Shown: positions 1 to 11,800, counted from the stretch's first letter. The stretch is 64,000 bases of DNA from Callipepla californica brunnescens (GCA_023055505.1 JALIRH010000001.1:91294530-91358529), one strand, 5' to 3'. The notes: generated from the letters alone by a model not told the origin. Numbers and translations: made by a program.

Positions 1-370
1 TAATGGATATGCGGACCAATAACCCTTCTCTTTTTTATTTGCTACTTGCATTTAATTTTTGGCTTTGTAATCAAAATGCAAATTTTCCCTTGGAATGACA
101 CTTGAAAGAGAAGGGAAAAGAAAACAAAAACAACAACAAAAAGGAAGAAAAACAAACAAGCACTATATACCACCTTTGCTTGCCAATATCACCTTTTGTT
201 TTACATTTAATTTGTTTAGAATCTCATAAAGACAGATACGTATCAGCAGAAAAATATAGTTCCTGCCTCTGAAAGTCAGTGCTGCAGAAGTAGAGAGAAG
301 TAGTAACTCTGTAAAATGCACACTGCCCAGTCAGACCCAGATTTTTGCACAATCAGGAAACTGCACTATC

Positions 371-403
371 AAACAAAAAAACAAACAAACCAACAAACAA
401 ACA
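371..403. repeat. (AAAC)n microsatellite
   Basis: Imperfect repeats of AAAC/CAAA. Similar AAAC runs recur at 23779-23800, 36302-36323 and 51200-51252, which suggests A-rich tails of old retroposed copies or independent slippage. No element could be attached to this one. Confidence 0.7.
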
Positions 404-893
404 GACCACTTGAAGAAATATTTCCTTAGCTACGTTTATTAAGCAAGATCTTTATTATGCCATATGGCAGTTTGGCTCCTCCAAGAAGCACAGTTCTGTG
501 GATAAATATACTGAAGTGAGCTGACCAGCACAAGTAGAAAAATTTATGCCACCCAGGGGAAAGAAATGCTTTCAGCAGTATTTTTCAGTAGCGTCACTTG
601 TGATGCATTTCCAGGTGGTCCCTTTTGCCCAAGTATGCTTTCAATCAAACCAGTGATCTCCATTTAGCCTGCTGTTTAGAGGAATCTGTGGATGTCTTTG
701 TCTCAAGTAATGGAGGGCATTTATAAGATTTGTCATGCTATCTAACATAGCTTGCTTTTATCAGAGTATTTCAGGAAATCCAAACATAAGGATATGCAAA
801 ATTTTTTAAAGCTACCATTTAAGGAAATGGGAAATAGGCAAATCATGTATTATTTAAAGTACTAGGGACCTTTCTGCAGTTCGTTTTACCTGG

Positions 894-927
<34 letters not shown>

Positions 928-961
928 AGATAGGTTTTTTGTTTGTTTGTTTGTTTGTTTG
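894..961. repeat. A29 homopolymer followed by (GTTT)n
   Basis: An uninterrupted run of 29 A (894-922) is followed after about ten bases by a GTTT repeat (about 934-961). The A run and the T-rich repeat are complementary in character. An A run this long often marks the tail of a retroposed copy, but the sequence to the left resembles no element I know, so this is only a low-complexity call. Confidence 0.8.
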
Positions 962-1544
962 CTTATTAATGTTTTCTATCATCCAGACATAAATGGTTTT
1001 ATTTCAATGACTTCTGGCAAAGCACTATGCTTCCCTTTCATGAGATAACTATAGTATTTAATCATTACTTTTCTTTTTTCAGGATTTAACATGTGCTTTA
1101 ATATGTGCGCAGAATGAATTCTCAGAAATATTAAATAAAGTTTTACCCTATCTCTACAAACCACTAGACATTATTTTGTTTTACTTAAATGCCTTTCTTT
1201 ATTATGACCTTTTCTCTCAATGCCATATTACTTAACATGTAGCATTAATAGGGCATTGGGAAAAGTACTTGAAAGATACAAGCTTATGATCATTAGGAGA
1301 TCGATCCTGCCTGTGAAGGTACCAGGAATAATAAACTAGAGGTTTTCATTTCTTCTTTTCAAATAAGAAAAAAATATTGTTGCCTGTAAAATTATCATTA
1401 AATTCAAGAATATGTATATATGTACATATAAATTGAATGCAGTATCAACCAGTGGAATTTATTGTCCATAAGCTGGACATTTATATGAACAACAAAATTA
1501 ATAGTTCTGAAATGGGCGATTGAGAGTAAAGAAATGAAATATCT

Positions 1545-1703
1545 TCCTTTTTATTTCACCTCACCTTCCCTTGCTTTGTCTTCCTCCCACCTCCCCCCTT
1601 CCTGTTTTCACTCCCTCTTTCCTTCTCTTTCTCATACTTCTTTTTCCTTTTCCTTCCCTCTCTTTTTTCTTTGTCTTCCTATTGCCACACCTGTCTCTCT
1701 TTA
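1545..1703. repeat. Pyrimidine-rich (C/T) tract
   Basis: About 160 bases that are overwhelmingly C and T on the plus strand, with many TTCC/TCCC words. It creates an 86-codon frame rich in Leu, Phe, Pro and Ser that is a composition artefact and not a gene. Confidence 0.75.
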
Positions 1704-2703
1704 ATTTGTCAACAATTGTTCATACTTATCACAAAGAAAATTTCCCTGGAGATATGACAACTCATGTTAAAGAAGAAAATACATTTCCAAGTACTCCTTG
1801 GTGGATAAATTCTTCTAAATTTAGGCTTTAAACAAGATATTTTGATAAAAACCTACACCTTCACATTTGACAGAGCAGCAGATCTTGACTGTTTTAGAGA
1901 TAATATCTTTGAGTTAAAAAAAAAATCTAATGTAAATAAATTCAAGGCCTCATATTGTTCAGTTCTATTCTGTCACGGTAAAATAATTGTTCCATACAGT
2001 TGAAAATTCCTGCCATTAACTTTTACATTCCTTATAAGAGAGTTTCTCCATCAGTAAGTATAATAACAGTCAATAAAAAAATGGTCCAAAAAATAGTTTT
2101 ATTTACCCCTTGAGCATTACTAAAATATAGTTGTATAGCATTGTTTTCAGGAATACCATTGTGTTCATAAGTTGACAAGTAAATCGATCTTTTTTCTCTC
2201 AAGGTAGTAGAAGCTGCTGGAAGATCTTAATCCTCTTTACTGTTCATTTCCAAAACCAAGCAAACAAAACAAGATTTCCTTGACTCTGTGTTTTAGAGAT
2301 CATCTCTTTGATATATTAGATATATGTGAACATGAAATATTAATAATTCTGTTACAAATGTGCTTAGAATTATGACACATCTAAATGTTGATATTTACCT
2401 AGAAGCAAAACTGTTGGAATATATGAGGTGATGAATGAAGAAAAATAGCCAGAAAATTAGTGGTAATATAAACTTACTGTTAGTTTTGCCACTGGAAAAT
2501 ACTGTTTTCAGTACTGGCAACAGAATCATTAGCCTTTGTATAATACATCTGTGAAATTGAGTCATATCCTGAGGGAGCATTACTCTATAATCTTGCCTTA
2601 AAGCAGAGTTTTAACAACTAAAGCCTTTTCTTATTGCTGTTTTGTTGGCAGTAATAGTGGTTGCAATGTTTGGTGGGGTTTTTTTTATAGTATTCAAAGA
2701 ACT

Positions 2704-3292
2704 ACAGAATCATAAAATCACCAAGGTTGGAAATACCTCCAAGATCATGTAGTCCAACCTTCCACATACCATCAATTTCCCTAACAAACCATGTCTATTA
2801 GTACAACATTTAAATGTTTCTTGAACACCTCTAGGGACAGTGACTCAACCACCTCCCTGGGCAGTCAATTCTGGGCAGCACCAGACCACTCTTTTGGAGA
2901 AAAATATTTTCCTTCTATCCAACCTGAACCTTCCCTGGAGCTACTTGAGGCCATTCCCTCTTGTACTATTGTTAGTTACACAGGAGAAGAGGCTGACTAC
3001 CTTTAAGGTCTCCCCTGAGCCTCCTCTTCTCCAGACTAACTGATCCCAGTTCCCTCAGCCACTCCCCATAAAATTTATGCTCTAGGTTCCTCACCAGATT
3101 TGTTGCCCTTCTCAGGACATGTTCCAGGGCCTTGTTTTATTACTTAGAGTAAGTGGTCCAAAACTGAACATAACATAGCCTCACTTGAACTGAGTACAGG
3201 GGGACAGTCACCTCCCTGTTTTGGTGGCAGCCTATTTCTTATACAAGCCAGGATACCATGTCCTTCTTGACTACCTGGGCAAAATTTTGGCT
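2704..3292 (-). mobile_element. CR1 LINE, 3' portion (minus strand), old copy
   Basis: Read on the minus strand this is the last 590 or so bases of a CR1 retrotransposon. It ends at 2704 with the CR1 tail, seen on the plus strand as 'acagaatcataaaatcacc' followed by 'aaggttgg'. Typical reverse-complement CR1 phrases follow: 'cctccctgggcagtc', 'gagcctcctcttctcc' and 'cccagttccctcagcc'. The left edge is the 3' end and the right edge, near 3292, is the usual 5' truncation. The copy carries many substitutions and small indels and no open frame longer than about 70 codons, so it is old. It encodes no functional protein; the region corresponds to the extreme C-terminus of ORF2 and the 3' untranslated region. 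Confidence 0.9.
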
Positions 3293-3572
3293 TTGGTTTT
3301 GTTTTCTTTAGAAATATTTTTGCTTTTGGGTTTGTTTTGTTATAAAGAATCGGAGTTGTTCAGATCTTCAGACTTTTAGTCAGTCTTACATGTCAGTTTT
3401 AAATACCAAATGAATCAAGCAAGATGCTCATCAAACCTTTGGAAATAGACTGCTAATGTAATATCTAATCCATTTGATGTTATTGCTTTGTTAATTACTT
3501 TCATTAAGAAAGATCTAAAATGCACCAGCCTTTCCTTTCAGGTCTAGACTCTCCCCATCAACATTTCTTGAA

Positions 3573-3745
3573 AGTCATAGAATCATAAGGGTTGGAAGGG
3601 ACCTCAAGAGATCATCGAGTCCAACCCCCCTGCCAAAGCAGGTTCCCTATACCAGGTCGCACAGGTAGGCATCCAGACAGGTCTTGAACATCTCCAGAGA
3701 AGAAGATTCCACAAGCCCTTTGGGCAGCCTGTGCCAGTGCTCCAG
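3573..3745 (-). mobile_element. CR1 LINE, short 3' end (minus strand), younger copy
   Basis: A 170-base CR1 3' end. On the plus strand it starts 'agtcatagaatcataagg', runs through 'ggttggaagggacctc' and 'gagtccaacccccctgcc', and stops after 'gcctgtgccagtgctcc'. It matches the avian CR1 tail far more closely than the neighbour at 2704-3292, so it is probably a later, separate insertion with strong 5' truncation. Both copies lie on the same strand 280 bases apart. Confidence 0.93.
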
Positions 3746-4779
3746 AAATGACTTAGTTGTTTTTGAAGTTTACATATAGTAGCAGAATGATGAATTTATG
3801 TGTGATCCTGACAAACCGATTTAGTAATGTTAGTTGTCAGATGCAAGGCAAGATAATGTTTCGTTCTGATTTCTAAGAAATTTTTAACTTTGCCTTTTCT
3901 AATCACTGTTCTGTGGATATAATCAGTCTGAAATCCTATTGCCAGTTCAAGCTTGACACAAGGCTGATGTACCTGCAGTGTTGGTTGGCTGAAATTAACA
4001 CATTAGAAAAATAGATGTATTTATAGAGGCAATTAAGTCTATGTTTCTTATTTAAATGAGTGTGCTTTGCTGTCAAACATGAAAAATTCTGAGTCCATAT
4101 ACCCTGGAAAGGCATAAATTCAGATACTTAACATCAATTTAATTTCCTTACATAATAATATTTTCCTTTTAATTAAGGTTTTCATAATTGTAAATGTATT
4201 TAGAATTTCTTTAGTTGAAGAGATGATTAAGGCAATCTTAAATCTCTCTCTCCTGCTGGACATCTGAGGTGGGGATGAGTCTTGTTATTGGCTAACTAAA
4301 AACTTAGGTACCTAATGTAATTTAGTCATATAGGCTGTCTGTACAGAGAATTGAGGAAGATATACATCTCCAGAGACTGATTCATTTTTCCTGTCACAGA
4401 AGACTATATCAAGCTGATTAAGAGAGTGCATGGATGACAGGGCCTGAACCAAACATTGTTCTTTCAAAAGACTGAGCTGAGGTTTAATGAATTCTACCTC
4501 TTCTGTCTGCAAACACAACTTATGTTACATTCACAGCATGGTCTTTCAGAGTTTCAGGGTTCCTTTAAAAAGTTTCAAAATACAAGGTATACCATGGTAG
4601 ATTTCTTTAAGCTTATACACTTGTCAATGGCTTATGGCCTGGTTTGGCCCAGTTCCATGCCTAAAGGGGCTGGGGACCAATGGACTCACACTCTGGGTAT
4701 ATATTTTATATATATTATATATATACTTTTATATTTAAAAGTAATATATATATTTATTTTTATATATTTATATTTATAT
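3746..4779. other. Unassigned sequence ending in an AT-rich tract
   Basis: No element or gene recognised. Around 4640-4690 there is a slightly more G+C-rich patch that could be a decayed 5' part of the LTR fragment that follows, but I could not align it. Confidence 0.5.
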
Positions 4780-4781
4780 GT
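4697..4781. repeat. (TA)n-rich low-complexity tract
   Basis: About 85 bases of TA, TATT and TTTA words. It lies immediately before the recognisable LTR part and creates a Tyr/Ile-rich false reading frame. Confidence 0.8.
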
Positions 4782-5041
4782 TTGGAGAAGAACTGTGGAG
4801 AACTTTTGTTTTTCCTTTTTCAATTGATTTCTCAAAGCTTTATTCAATACATTATTTTGCTTTTCGATATCTTATTTAGTAAATTAATTCTTCTCCTCAG
4901 ATCGTTGCCGCTGCTTTGTTTTTAGGCTTATGTCCCTCCGCTCTCCCTTTTCCCCATTCCCCTATCCCAGAGTGTGGGTCTCTGTGTCCCCCACCCCATT
5001 AGTCACAGAGCGGGGCCGAACTGACACACAAACCATTGACA
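4782..5041 (+). mobile_element. Avian ERV LTR, 3' part only
   Basis: This segment is homologous to the 3' part of the complete LTR at 26686-27634. Shared blocks are 'atcttatttagt' near 4869, 'cagatcgttgccgctg' near 4900, 'tttgtttttaggc', and the C/T-rich stretch leading to 'gtgtgggtctctgtg'. It ends at about 5041 in 'aaccattgac', corresponding to the end of the other copy. The 5' half cannot be recognised; the TA tract at 4697-4781 lies where it should be. The two copies differ at many positions, so they are separate old insertions and not a recent pair of proviral LTRs. No viral coding sequence is adjacent. Confidence 0.68.
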
Positions 5042-7666
5042 GTATCTTACATTCACTAGAAATTTCCTGTTCCATTAAGACTGCATCTTTTAAACTTAGA
5101 ATTAGCAACTGCAGAAAACACATTAGGAAAATGCCTAAATTTATGCTTAGCTCATCTAATATAGTCTTAGTGATTTGCCTGTGAATATGACTTGTTCTGG
5201 TTCCTAGAAGTCTCCTGCTATGTGGAGCTAGATACACATAACTTTTTTCGTTTTTGTCCATTTCCTTTATTTGTCTGAAGATTAGCCAGAAGAATTAAAA
5301 GTACTAACTGACTTAATTTATTCCCCCTAACCCATAATTTTATTGTTATTATTTCTGAAATAATTATTTGAGAATGAGCTTTGCTAGAAGATGAAATTTA
5401 TTTTCTTTCCTGCGAACCAAAAATTAAGACTCTTATTAACTTAAATTTTGGCCGAGGTATTTTTGCCTCTTTCAGGGAAAAATAATAAAATCACAAAAAA
5501 GCCTTCAGCTATCAATTAGGTTGATATTTCTTACTTGTAACTATGAATATTTTCAGTCTCTACTTCTGATTCACTGCTGATAGAATTATCTAGGCTGTAC
5601 TCTGTGCATTTAAGAATGTCTAGTTATAACATCTAGAAAAAGTCAATTTTTGGAAAAAAAATCTACTGCAATATTTTCCATAGCCTCCTGGTGCTACTGC
5701 TAAAATATTTTAATTGTCTAAGGCTGGGTTATATGCCAATATAGCATGAGAGTGAACTGCTGATAATATTTTATCTTGGAGGAGATAAAATATTTTAAGG
5801 AATTTTTATCTGTTCTTTGCACAAGAAATTGGTCATTGTTTACACTGTACTGTATTAATATTTCCTACTTCAAACTGTTTTTGTCACTAATGTAAAAAGA
5901 AATAAGAATCTCATATTTTACTTACTATATAAAAAAAGAAAAGAAAAACATTTACATGGAATATTTGAATTTGGCAAATTCAATTATTCAATTTCATTCA
6001 GAGACCCACTGCTTTAAAGCTTTTTGAATAAGTGAGATAGAGCCTGAATAGTAGAAAATAAAGGGCAGAGGTAGGTCAGCAAGCAAGATTTTTTCTTTTT
6101 CTTTTAACCTCACAATCTGAGAGACATTCTATGCACATATGTCATGCAGCTAAGATATAATTTAGTGAAAAGCCAGTGTCAGGTTTTGACGTAAAGCTAT
6201 TTCAACACAATGTGCTATATATCACAAATTCTTAAGAACATTTTATTTAAATCAACTAGCAGTGTTTGAGAAATGAAAATTGCTAACCTCCATGAAATGT
6301 AGATTCAATTTTGCTTTAATATTTGATAACTTTATGGGTCTTTTATATAAGCCACTTCTGTGTTTCTGAAATCTCTCAGTGGCAGTGCAAGAATCTAACA
6401 TCTTTTATCTAGCCACTGAACAAACAACATTTACTGCAGTGCTGCAGTCTTCCTGAGGTTGCCCTGCCAAAGTATCATCTTGAGCTCCATTTTGGAAGAA
6501 TCAGTTACAGAGTTTGGGGCAGTTCACCTGCTTGCTCAAACCTCAGCCTCTGTGCTGAAATTGTCTATCATCTGGTATCTTAGTTGCCTAAAATTGCACT
6601 GTTCTTCAAAAGATTCTGGAAAAAAGTCAGTAAATAAAGCAGTGTTACTAATTTGGCTAAAACTGTACAAGCTCAAACTAAAACATTTCATAGGTGAATT
6701 ATCAATCCCTGACTTAACCAGCTCCTGTGATTAATTCAGCTAAAATCCCTGGAAATGGTTAGCATATTGTAGAGGTAAACTAATCCTTCAGGATTTTGTG
6801 GTTCCAGATAGTTTATATGTTATCAACTTCATAAGTGAATGTAGAAGGAAAGGAAAACGAAGACAATATGCATATAAAAAGAAATATCAATATTATTACC
6901 CACAAAAATATGTATAATAGAGAGTGTAACCTACCTTGACACTTAACAGCAAAAAAAAGAAATGTTACTTTCCTTCTGAAACTGAAAAGTCTGTATTCAT
7001 TGGAATTCCTCAGCCTTATGAAATTTTCCTGCCAGGACTGACTTACATTTCATTATTACTTTTTTATTACTTATGAGTAATAAAATATCTTGTGGCTCTC
7101 ATCTTAGGCGATTCAGAAATTGCAAAATGGATGGTGCAACTTGGAGTGAAAAGCTGTTGTTAATGCAAGACAGAGGAACTTTTTAATTCATGAAATGCGG
7201 ACATTCACTGTTCCAAATAGTAAACTCACAGGATTACTTCCTTAAACATATTCAGATCTATCTCAGAAGCATTAAGTAAGGGTTGAGTTTTATTGTCTCT
7301 CTCTCTAGTTTCATCAGGCAATTTCCTAAGGAAATTTACAGTTCTATGAATTTAGAGGATTCTTTTAATTTTAGAACTGAAGTCTGTATAATTTATGAAG
7401 ATGCCAGCTGAAAAGTATGTCTGGCAGCCAAAGCTGAATTTTGCACACCAGCAACAATATCTTTTAGCTGAGGTTTTGACTTACTTTCCTTCATATTAGT
7501 GACTTTTTGGCATAAATAGTTTTAAGAGTAGTCTATATAGAATGATAATGGGATTTCCTTTTAGTGGGACATGAGCAAACCAACAAAGAAACAGATCTGC
7601 ACTGAATATCAACAGACTGGAAAAAAGAAGCTAAAATTGACAATTACAAGAGATGCTAAATACATA
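5042..7666. other. Unassigned A+T-rich sequence
   Basis: No gene or known repeat recognised. The longest frames are 91-99 codons and resemble nothing known to me. A 12-base-pair hairpin at 5765-5794 is listed separately. Confidence 0.55.
5765..5794. repeat. Perfect inverted repeat (hairpin), 12-bp arms
   Basis: Left arm 'aatattttatct' (5765-5776) and right arm 'agataaaatatt' (5783-5794) are exact reverse complements around the 6-base loop 'tggagg'. The arms are A+T-rich and the structure is too short for a miRNA precursor. It may be chance in this composition. Confidence 0.75.
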
Positions 7667-7795
7667 GCTTGCTCTAAAACTACTATCTCTTATTTCTGTC
7701 CATAGAAACTACAACAGATACAAAGAGAAAAATACCACTATTTGATAGAATAAATTCTCATCTACGAAGTCATCCTTTTCAGCATTGTCACTACC
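7667..7795 (+). mobile_element. Mariner-type DNA transposon end (Galluhop-like), fragment
   Basis: Starts just after a TA at 7665-7666 with a terminal-inverted-repeat-like 'gcttgctctaaaac', then 'atagaaactacaacagatac', which closely matches the mariner end at 39337-39452 ('atggaaactacaacagatac'). It continues with 'attctcatctac', also present in the reverse complement of the copy at 54757-55278. After about 7795 the match fades. A minus-strand CR1 piece begins near 7895, so the mariner copy was probably cut by deletion or by that insertion. No transposase coding remains in this part. Confidence 0.72.
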
Positions 7796-7897
7796 CTAAG
7801 ATGATTCACGCAGACAAGCTGACACTCTTCATTTTGTGGTGTTATAGCTGCACATGGCTGTTCAGAATGTGTCTTATCTTTCACCTAATTCTTACCA

Positions 7898-8368
7898 TTA
7901 TGGAAACATACCACCCACTGCCTCTCTGTGCACAGGGACACATAGATCCTGAGCTTGGAAGAAGTGCTGTTTAAATTCTGACCAGCTCTCACAGTCCCCC
8001 TTGCCTTCTAACACCCTAGCCCATGGGATAACTCCAAGTAGGTCCTGGAAGAGATCGAAGTCAGCTCTCCTGAAGTCCAGGGTAGCAATCCTACTTTTTG
8101 GTTTACTTCTTCCACTCAAGATCTTGAACTCCACCGTCTTGCGATCACTACATACCAATCTGCCCCCAACCTTCACTTCACTAACAAGTCCATCCTTATT
8201 AGTAAGAACAAGGTCCAGTAACTCCCCACTCCTCACTGATTCCTCCACCACCTGCATCTGAAAGTTATCTTCAACACATTGCAGGAAACGTCTGGAGCGC
8301 ATGTGCCTGGTCATTTGCTTTCCCAACAAATATTCAGATAATTGAAGTACCCCATAAAGAACCAGCAT
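7898..8368 (-). pseudogene. CR1 ORF2 endonuclease C-terminus and linker remnant
   Basis: Minus-strand open segment of 156 codons continuing the endonuclease after the frameshift. 'RRFLQCVEDNFQMQVVEE', 'LLDLVLTNKDGLV', 'SGRSKPKSRIATLDFRRA' and 'WSEFKQHFFQAQDL' are standard CR1 ORF2 blocks. The catalytic His of the 'SDH' motif near the domain end is replaced: the sequence reads 'CSDRKTVEF', so the enzyme would be inactive even if the frames were joined. The segment stops at the 3' break of the CR1 copy. Confidence 0.85.
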
Positions 8369-8538
8369 CTTGTATCATGAAGCTACTTCCAGCTGCTTGT
8401 AGAAGGCCTTGTCAACTTCCTCCTCCCCACAACAGTGTTCCCCACACTAACCTGCCCCTTAATTCTGACCCACAAACTCTCCACTGGTACATCACCCTCA
8501 CCCAGGTGAAATTTGATACATTCTAGCTGCTCTCTTAC

Positions 8539-8835
8539 CTAAAGAGAAACTCCACCACCCTGTCTCACCATCCTGTCTTTCCTAAAAAGCACGTAGCCAT
8601 CAATGAGATCATTCCAGTCATGCAAACTGTCCCACCATGTCTCTGTGACTGCTATGAGATCATGGCCTTGTGACCGCACACAGACCTCTAACTCTTCCTG
8701 TTTAATTCTCGTGCTGTGTGCATTACTATACAGACAGTTTAGGGAAGCAGCATGTGCAGAGGTATACCTAAAGGGATGCAAGATGATTTCAGGTGGGAAA
8801 TTCGCAATGGTGTCTCCTCTGGGGAGTCCCCACAA
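8539..8835 (-). pseudogene. CR1 ORF2 endonuclease, N-terminal remnant
   Basis: Minus-strand open segment inside the CR1 piece at 7895-9437. It encodes the N-terminal half of an apurinic-like endonuclease, the enzyme that nicks target DNA for target-primed reverse transcription. Visible blocks are 'LNCLYSNAHS' (an N-containing first motif), 'KQEELEVC', 'DLIAVTETWW' with the catalytic-site Glu, and 'YVLFRKDR'. The frame is lost just after the 'GGGVSL' block near 8540. The first 40 or so codons are inter-ORF sequence read through and are not part of the original protein. Confidence 0.82.
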
Positions 8836-11800
8836 GATCCTACAGGATGATCCAGAGGTATTTCCCTGCTATCTCCTACAACAACAATGTCCCCAAGCCA
8901 TTCTCTGTCCTTTTGACCTCCACCCTCTTCCCCCATCAGATCTAGCTGACAACTCTGAACTTCTTGCTCCACCCTAGTGAGCAACATTTTCTCCCCTTCC
9001 CCCTTCAAACCTACTTTAAAGATCTCTCAGCAAGCCTTATCATCTCCTGACCTAGCATCCGCTTTCCCCTCGGAGACAGGTGAGACCTGTCCACAGACAT
9101 CAGGGCAGGTGCCAAGTAGACCACCCAAAGTTCCTGTGGTGGCACCAGCCTTTCAGTCACTTATTCATAGCCTGAGTTTTCCTAGACAGCTCTGTATCTC
9201 ACACCACCGTAGACAGCAGAGGGGAAAACACCACTTGTGCTTTCACTCCCTCAACCAACCTCCCTAAATCCCTGAAATCCCCTTTGATAGTTCACAGGCT
9301 TCCCTGAATGATTTCATCACTACCTGTCTACTAACAGTAATTGTTAATAATCAGAGGATCAAACCAGACTTGGGAGTTTTTTAGTGATGTCCCTGACCCG
9401 GGCACCAGGGGGGCAGCACAGCTCCCTGTGGGTGGGAATTTAAAAAGCACTGAGGGTAATTGTATGTTAATTAATTGAAGACTGAAAGGAAAATCTCAGT
9501 AGTTAGGAGCAAATTTTATCTGCATTTCCTTGGTCAGCCACAAAATTTGGTATGTTTTATTTCCTTTAACAAAATCTATCTCAATTTGAAACAGAAATGA
9601 ACATTATATGAGCAAATAAGTTCACGAGATTATAAATCTTTCCAATAATATGATCTGAAGTTCCTGTTATTTTCTAGAAATACAGAATAAGGTTAGTTTT
9701 GTATGAAGTCACTAATGCCTTGTACAAGTTTGTTACTGAGGAAAAAGGTTTTGGAGATTAAACCAAACTTTTCCTATCTTTACCTTACTTTTAAAAATTA
9801 GGTGCAAAAGAGAATTAAAAAAAATCTGAAACACTTTCTTTTGCTTTTCATTGATAAGGTTGTCAGCATTGTTAACTCCTGTTGTCCTGCATGGAGTGTC
9901 TGAAAAGCATTACATAATAAATACCCGGGGTTAACTGTATTTGTGGGGTCCATCACTGCAGGAAGGAGAGAAAACATTTAAGAAAAGCACATCATAAAGT
10001 ATTTGAGTGAGTACCAAACTGTGATTTATGCATTGACAGCTGGTTATCAAAACCAAAAGATGTTCATCAATGTCCCAAACTAGTAGAGATGGATACTTAG
10101 GAAACATGTGATAATTAAACTCAAGCGAAACAGTGGGAAATGTTTTCAGCACTTTATGTGGCTTATAATGATATTTAATTCTTCTGAGAGAAACAGATTC
10201 AAAGCAACGAAGACTAGGTTTAATTTCCAGTACTCTTTTACCACATTCACAGGCAAGTGTGGTTAAAAACTCACCCACAAGAGTGGAAAATTCAATTGCA
10301 CTGTATGTGCTCAGTGAACATTATCTGTCTGGTAGAAAACAATGTTACATAAAAGAGTTCACTTGGGTAGGCCTTGAACAAGGTCAAGATAAAAATGAAG
10401 CATAAATAACCTGATGGTTCATCAAACCTCAGAAATCTTGAAAGACAAGTACACCTGCAAAGTCATGCATGACGGCTAAGGAAGGCAGCCATTGCTATCT
10501 CTATCTACCTCTGTCTTATTCAAAGTTTATTGATCAACTTAGTGCTTCAGCTGTTGCTATTAGCAAAGTTCAAACATGAAGCAAAAGAGCAAATCACTGC
10601 CTCTGAAAGAGGTGGTTTATAGGTTGATTAGACTTGTCCGTTCTCACCTCTTTAGTACTTTGTAAACAGCTCCTTTTCTTCCCAGGCATTTGCAAACAGT
10701 GTGACTCTGTGTCTCACATCCTCTGAGGAGGACTCTTTCCTCCTCAGAATCACACCACCAAGTACATGCTATTAGCAAAACTGATTTTCGTAGAAAAATA
10801 ATCAGTAAATCAAAAAAGATGCAATAGTAACTTAAAGAAATATTTGTATTTTCAACCCAATAGAAAACTAAGGAAAGAAGAGAGAAAGAAGTTGTCATCA
10901 AACTATTCCAGCAACTGTTCTGTTTTCTCAGTTTTGTTTGTTTGTTTTAATAAAGAGAATGGTTAATATAATAAGCTTGTTTGAAGTGGGGAGGATAATA
11001 GGACCTGGGCAGAAATTATATTCAAGTCTTCTCAAGAGGTATGGTATTTTGTATTTGCAGCTTCCTGTGAGGTATATTCAGATGCAGTTGTTGTACTATG
11101 TATGAAATACACAGGAAGGTAAATATTTCTTACCATACATCAATGAAGGAAAAACAATTGGACAGTCTATCAGTGTTTGTTTATTCCTGCTTCAAAGGAT
11201 CCCAAGGGTAAAAGTGAAAAATGAAAATGACTTTAGAATATTAATAATAATCATGATAATATTTCATATTTCTACAAACTCCTTGTCTGGAAGATCTAGA
11301 CACTGCAATTGCTAGTGATTTCAACTATATCCCTAGTTTCTCCTTTTTCTGGTAATTTCTGAACCTTTCCTGTTAGCTTGTGTTGCAAAAACATACATTT
11401 ACAAATGCTTTTCAGATTCTACTTATTGATTTAAATAAGTTAGATAAAGTGGCATATTTCTTTTATCCATACATAAGTGGATAATAATCTAGATTCAAGC
11501 TGTGGTATGATATTTTGTGAATCCAATTTCAAAACTCTTAAGAGGTAGAATCCAGACTTGGCCTGAATTTCTGGTGGTGTAGAAGACCAGTAAGTATTCA
11601 AATTCCCTGGGAAGTTAACGCAGAGAGGTAAATGCTTTAGAAGATAGTTTTCTGAAAGAAATAATAGTTTGAATGAATTAGCTGAATCAAATCCTGTGAT
11701 AAAAGTTATATTTACCTCTTTCAACAACATATGTTAAATCTTAGATAGTCTTCAACCACTCTGTTAATTACCAGTACAGACAGACATGGCCAAAGATATC

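Larger units (their letters stand above)
1..2703. other. Unassigned A+T-rich sequence with simple repeats
   Basis: I recognise no gene or interspersed repeat here. The frames present are short (at most 86 codons) and the longest lies in a pyrimidine-rich tract, so I treat them as chance. The stretch holds an A-rich patch near 119-160, an AAAC repeat, a long A run followed by a GTTT repeat, and the pyrimidine tract, which are listed separately. Confidence 0.6.
7895..9437 (-). mobile_element. CR1 LINE, 5' portion: ORF1 esterase end plus ORF2 endonuclease (minus strand)
   Basis: On the minus strand, reading from 9437 down, the first part decodes to a decayed CR1 ORF1 ending. 'GARVRDITKKLPSLV' lies near the start, and 'HLSPRGKRMLGQEM' (about 9090-9050) matches the C-terminus of the esterase-like domain known in CR1-family ORF1. 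ORF2 endonuclease follows: 'LIAVTETWWDSLHDWND' (within 8835-8539) carries the ...ETWWD... metal-binding block. A frame change near 8540-8370 breaks it, and the rest of the domain plus linker (8368-7898) includes 'LLDLVLTNKDGLV' and 'IATLDFRRADFDL'. Reverse transcriptase and 3' end are absent, the opposite of the normal 5' truncation of CR1. Stops and frameshifts show it is dead. Confidence 0.9.

Noticed and set aside
1571..1831. 86-codon plus-strand frame
   Set aside because: It lies in a C/T-rich tract, and its Leu/Phe/Pro/Ser bias is explained by composition.
8001..8261. Plus-strand frames opposite the CR1 at 7895-9437 (also 8603-8977 and 8977-9267)
   Set aside because: They are antisense shadows of minus-strand CR1 ORF1/ORF2 sequence.
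9931..10278. 115-codon minus-strand frame
   Set aside because: No motif, domain or neighbour context. A frame this long is plausible by chance in 64 kb, so I do not call a gene.
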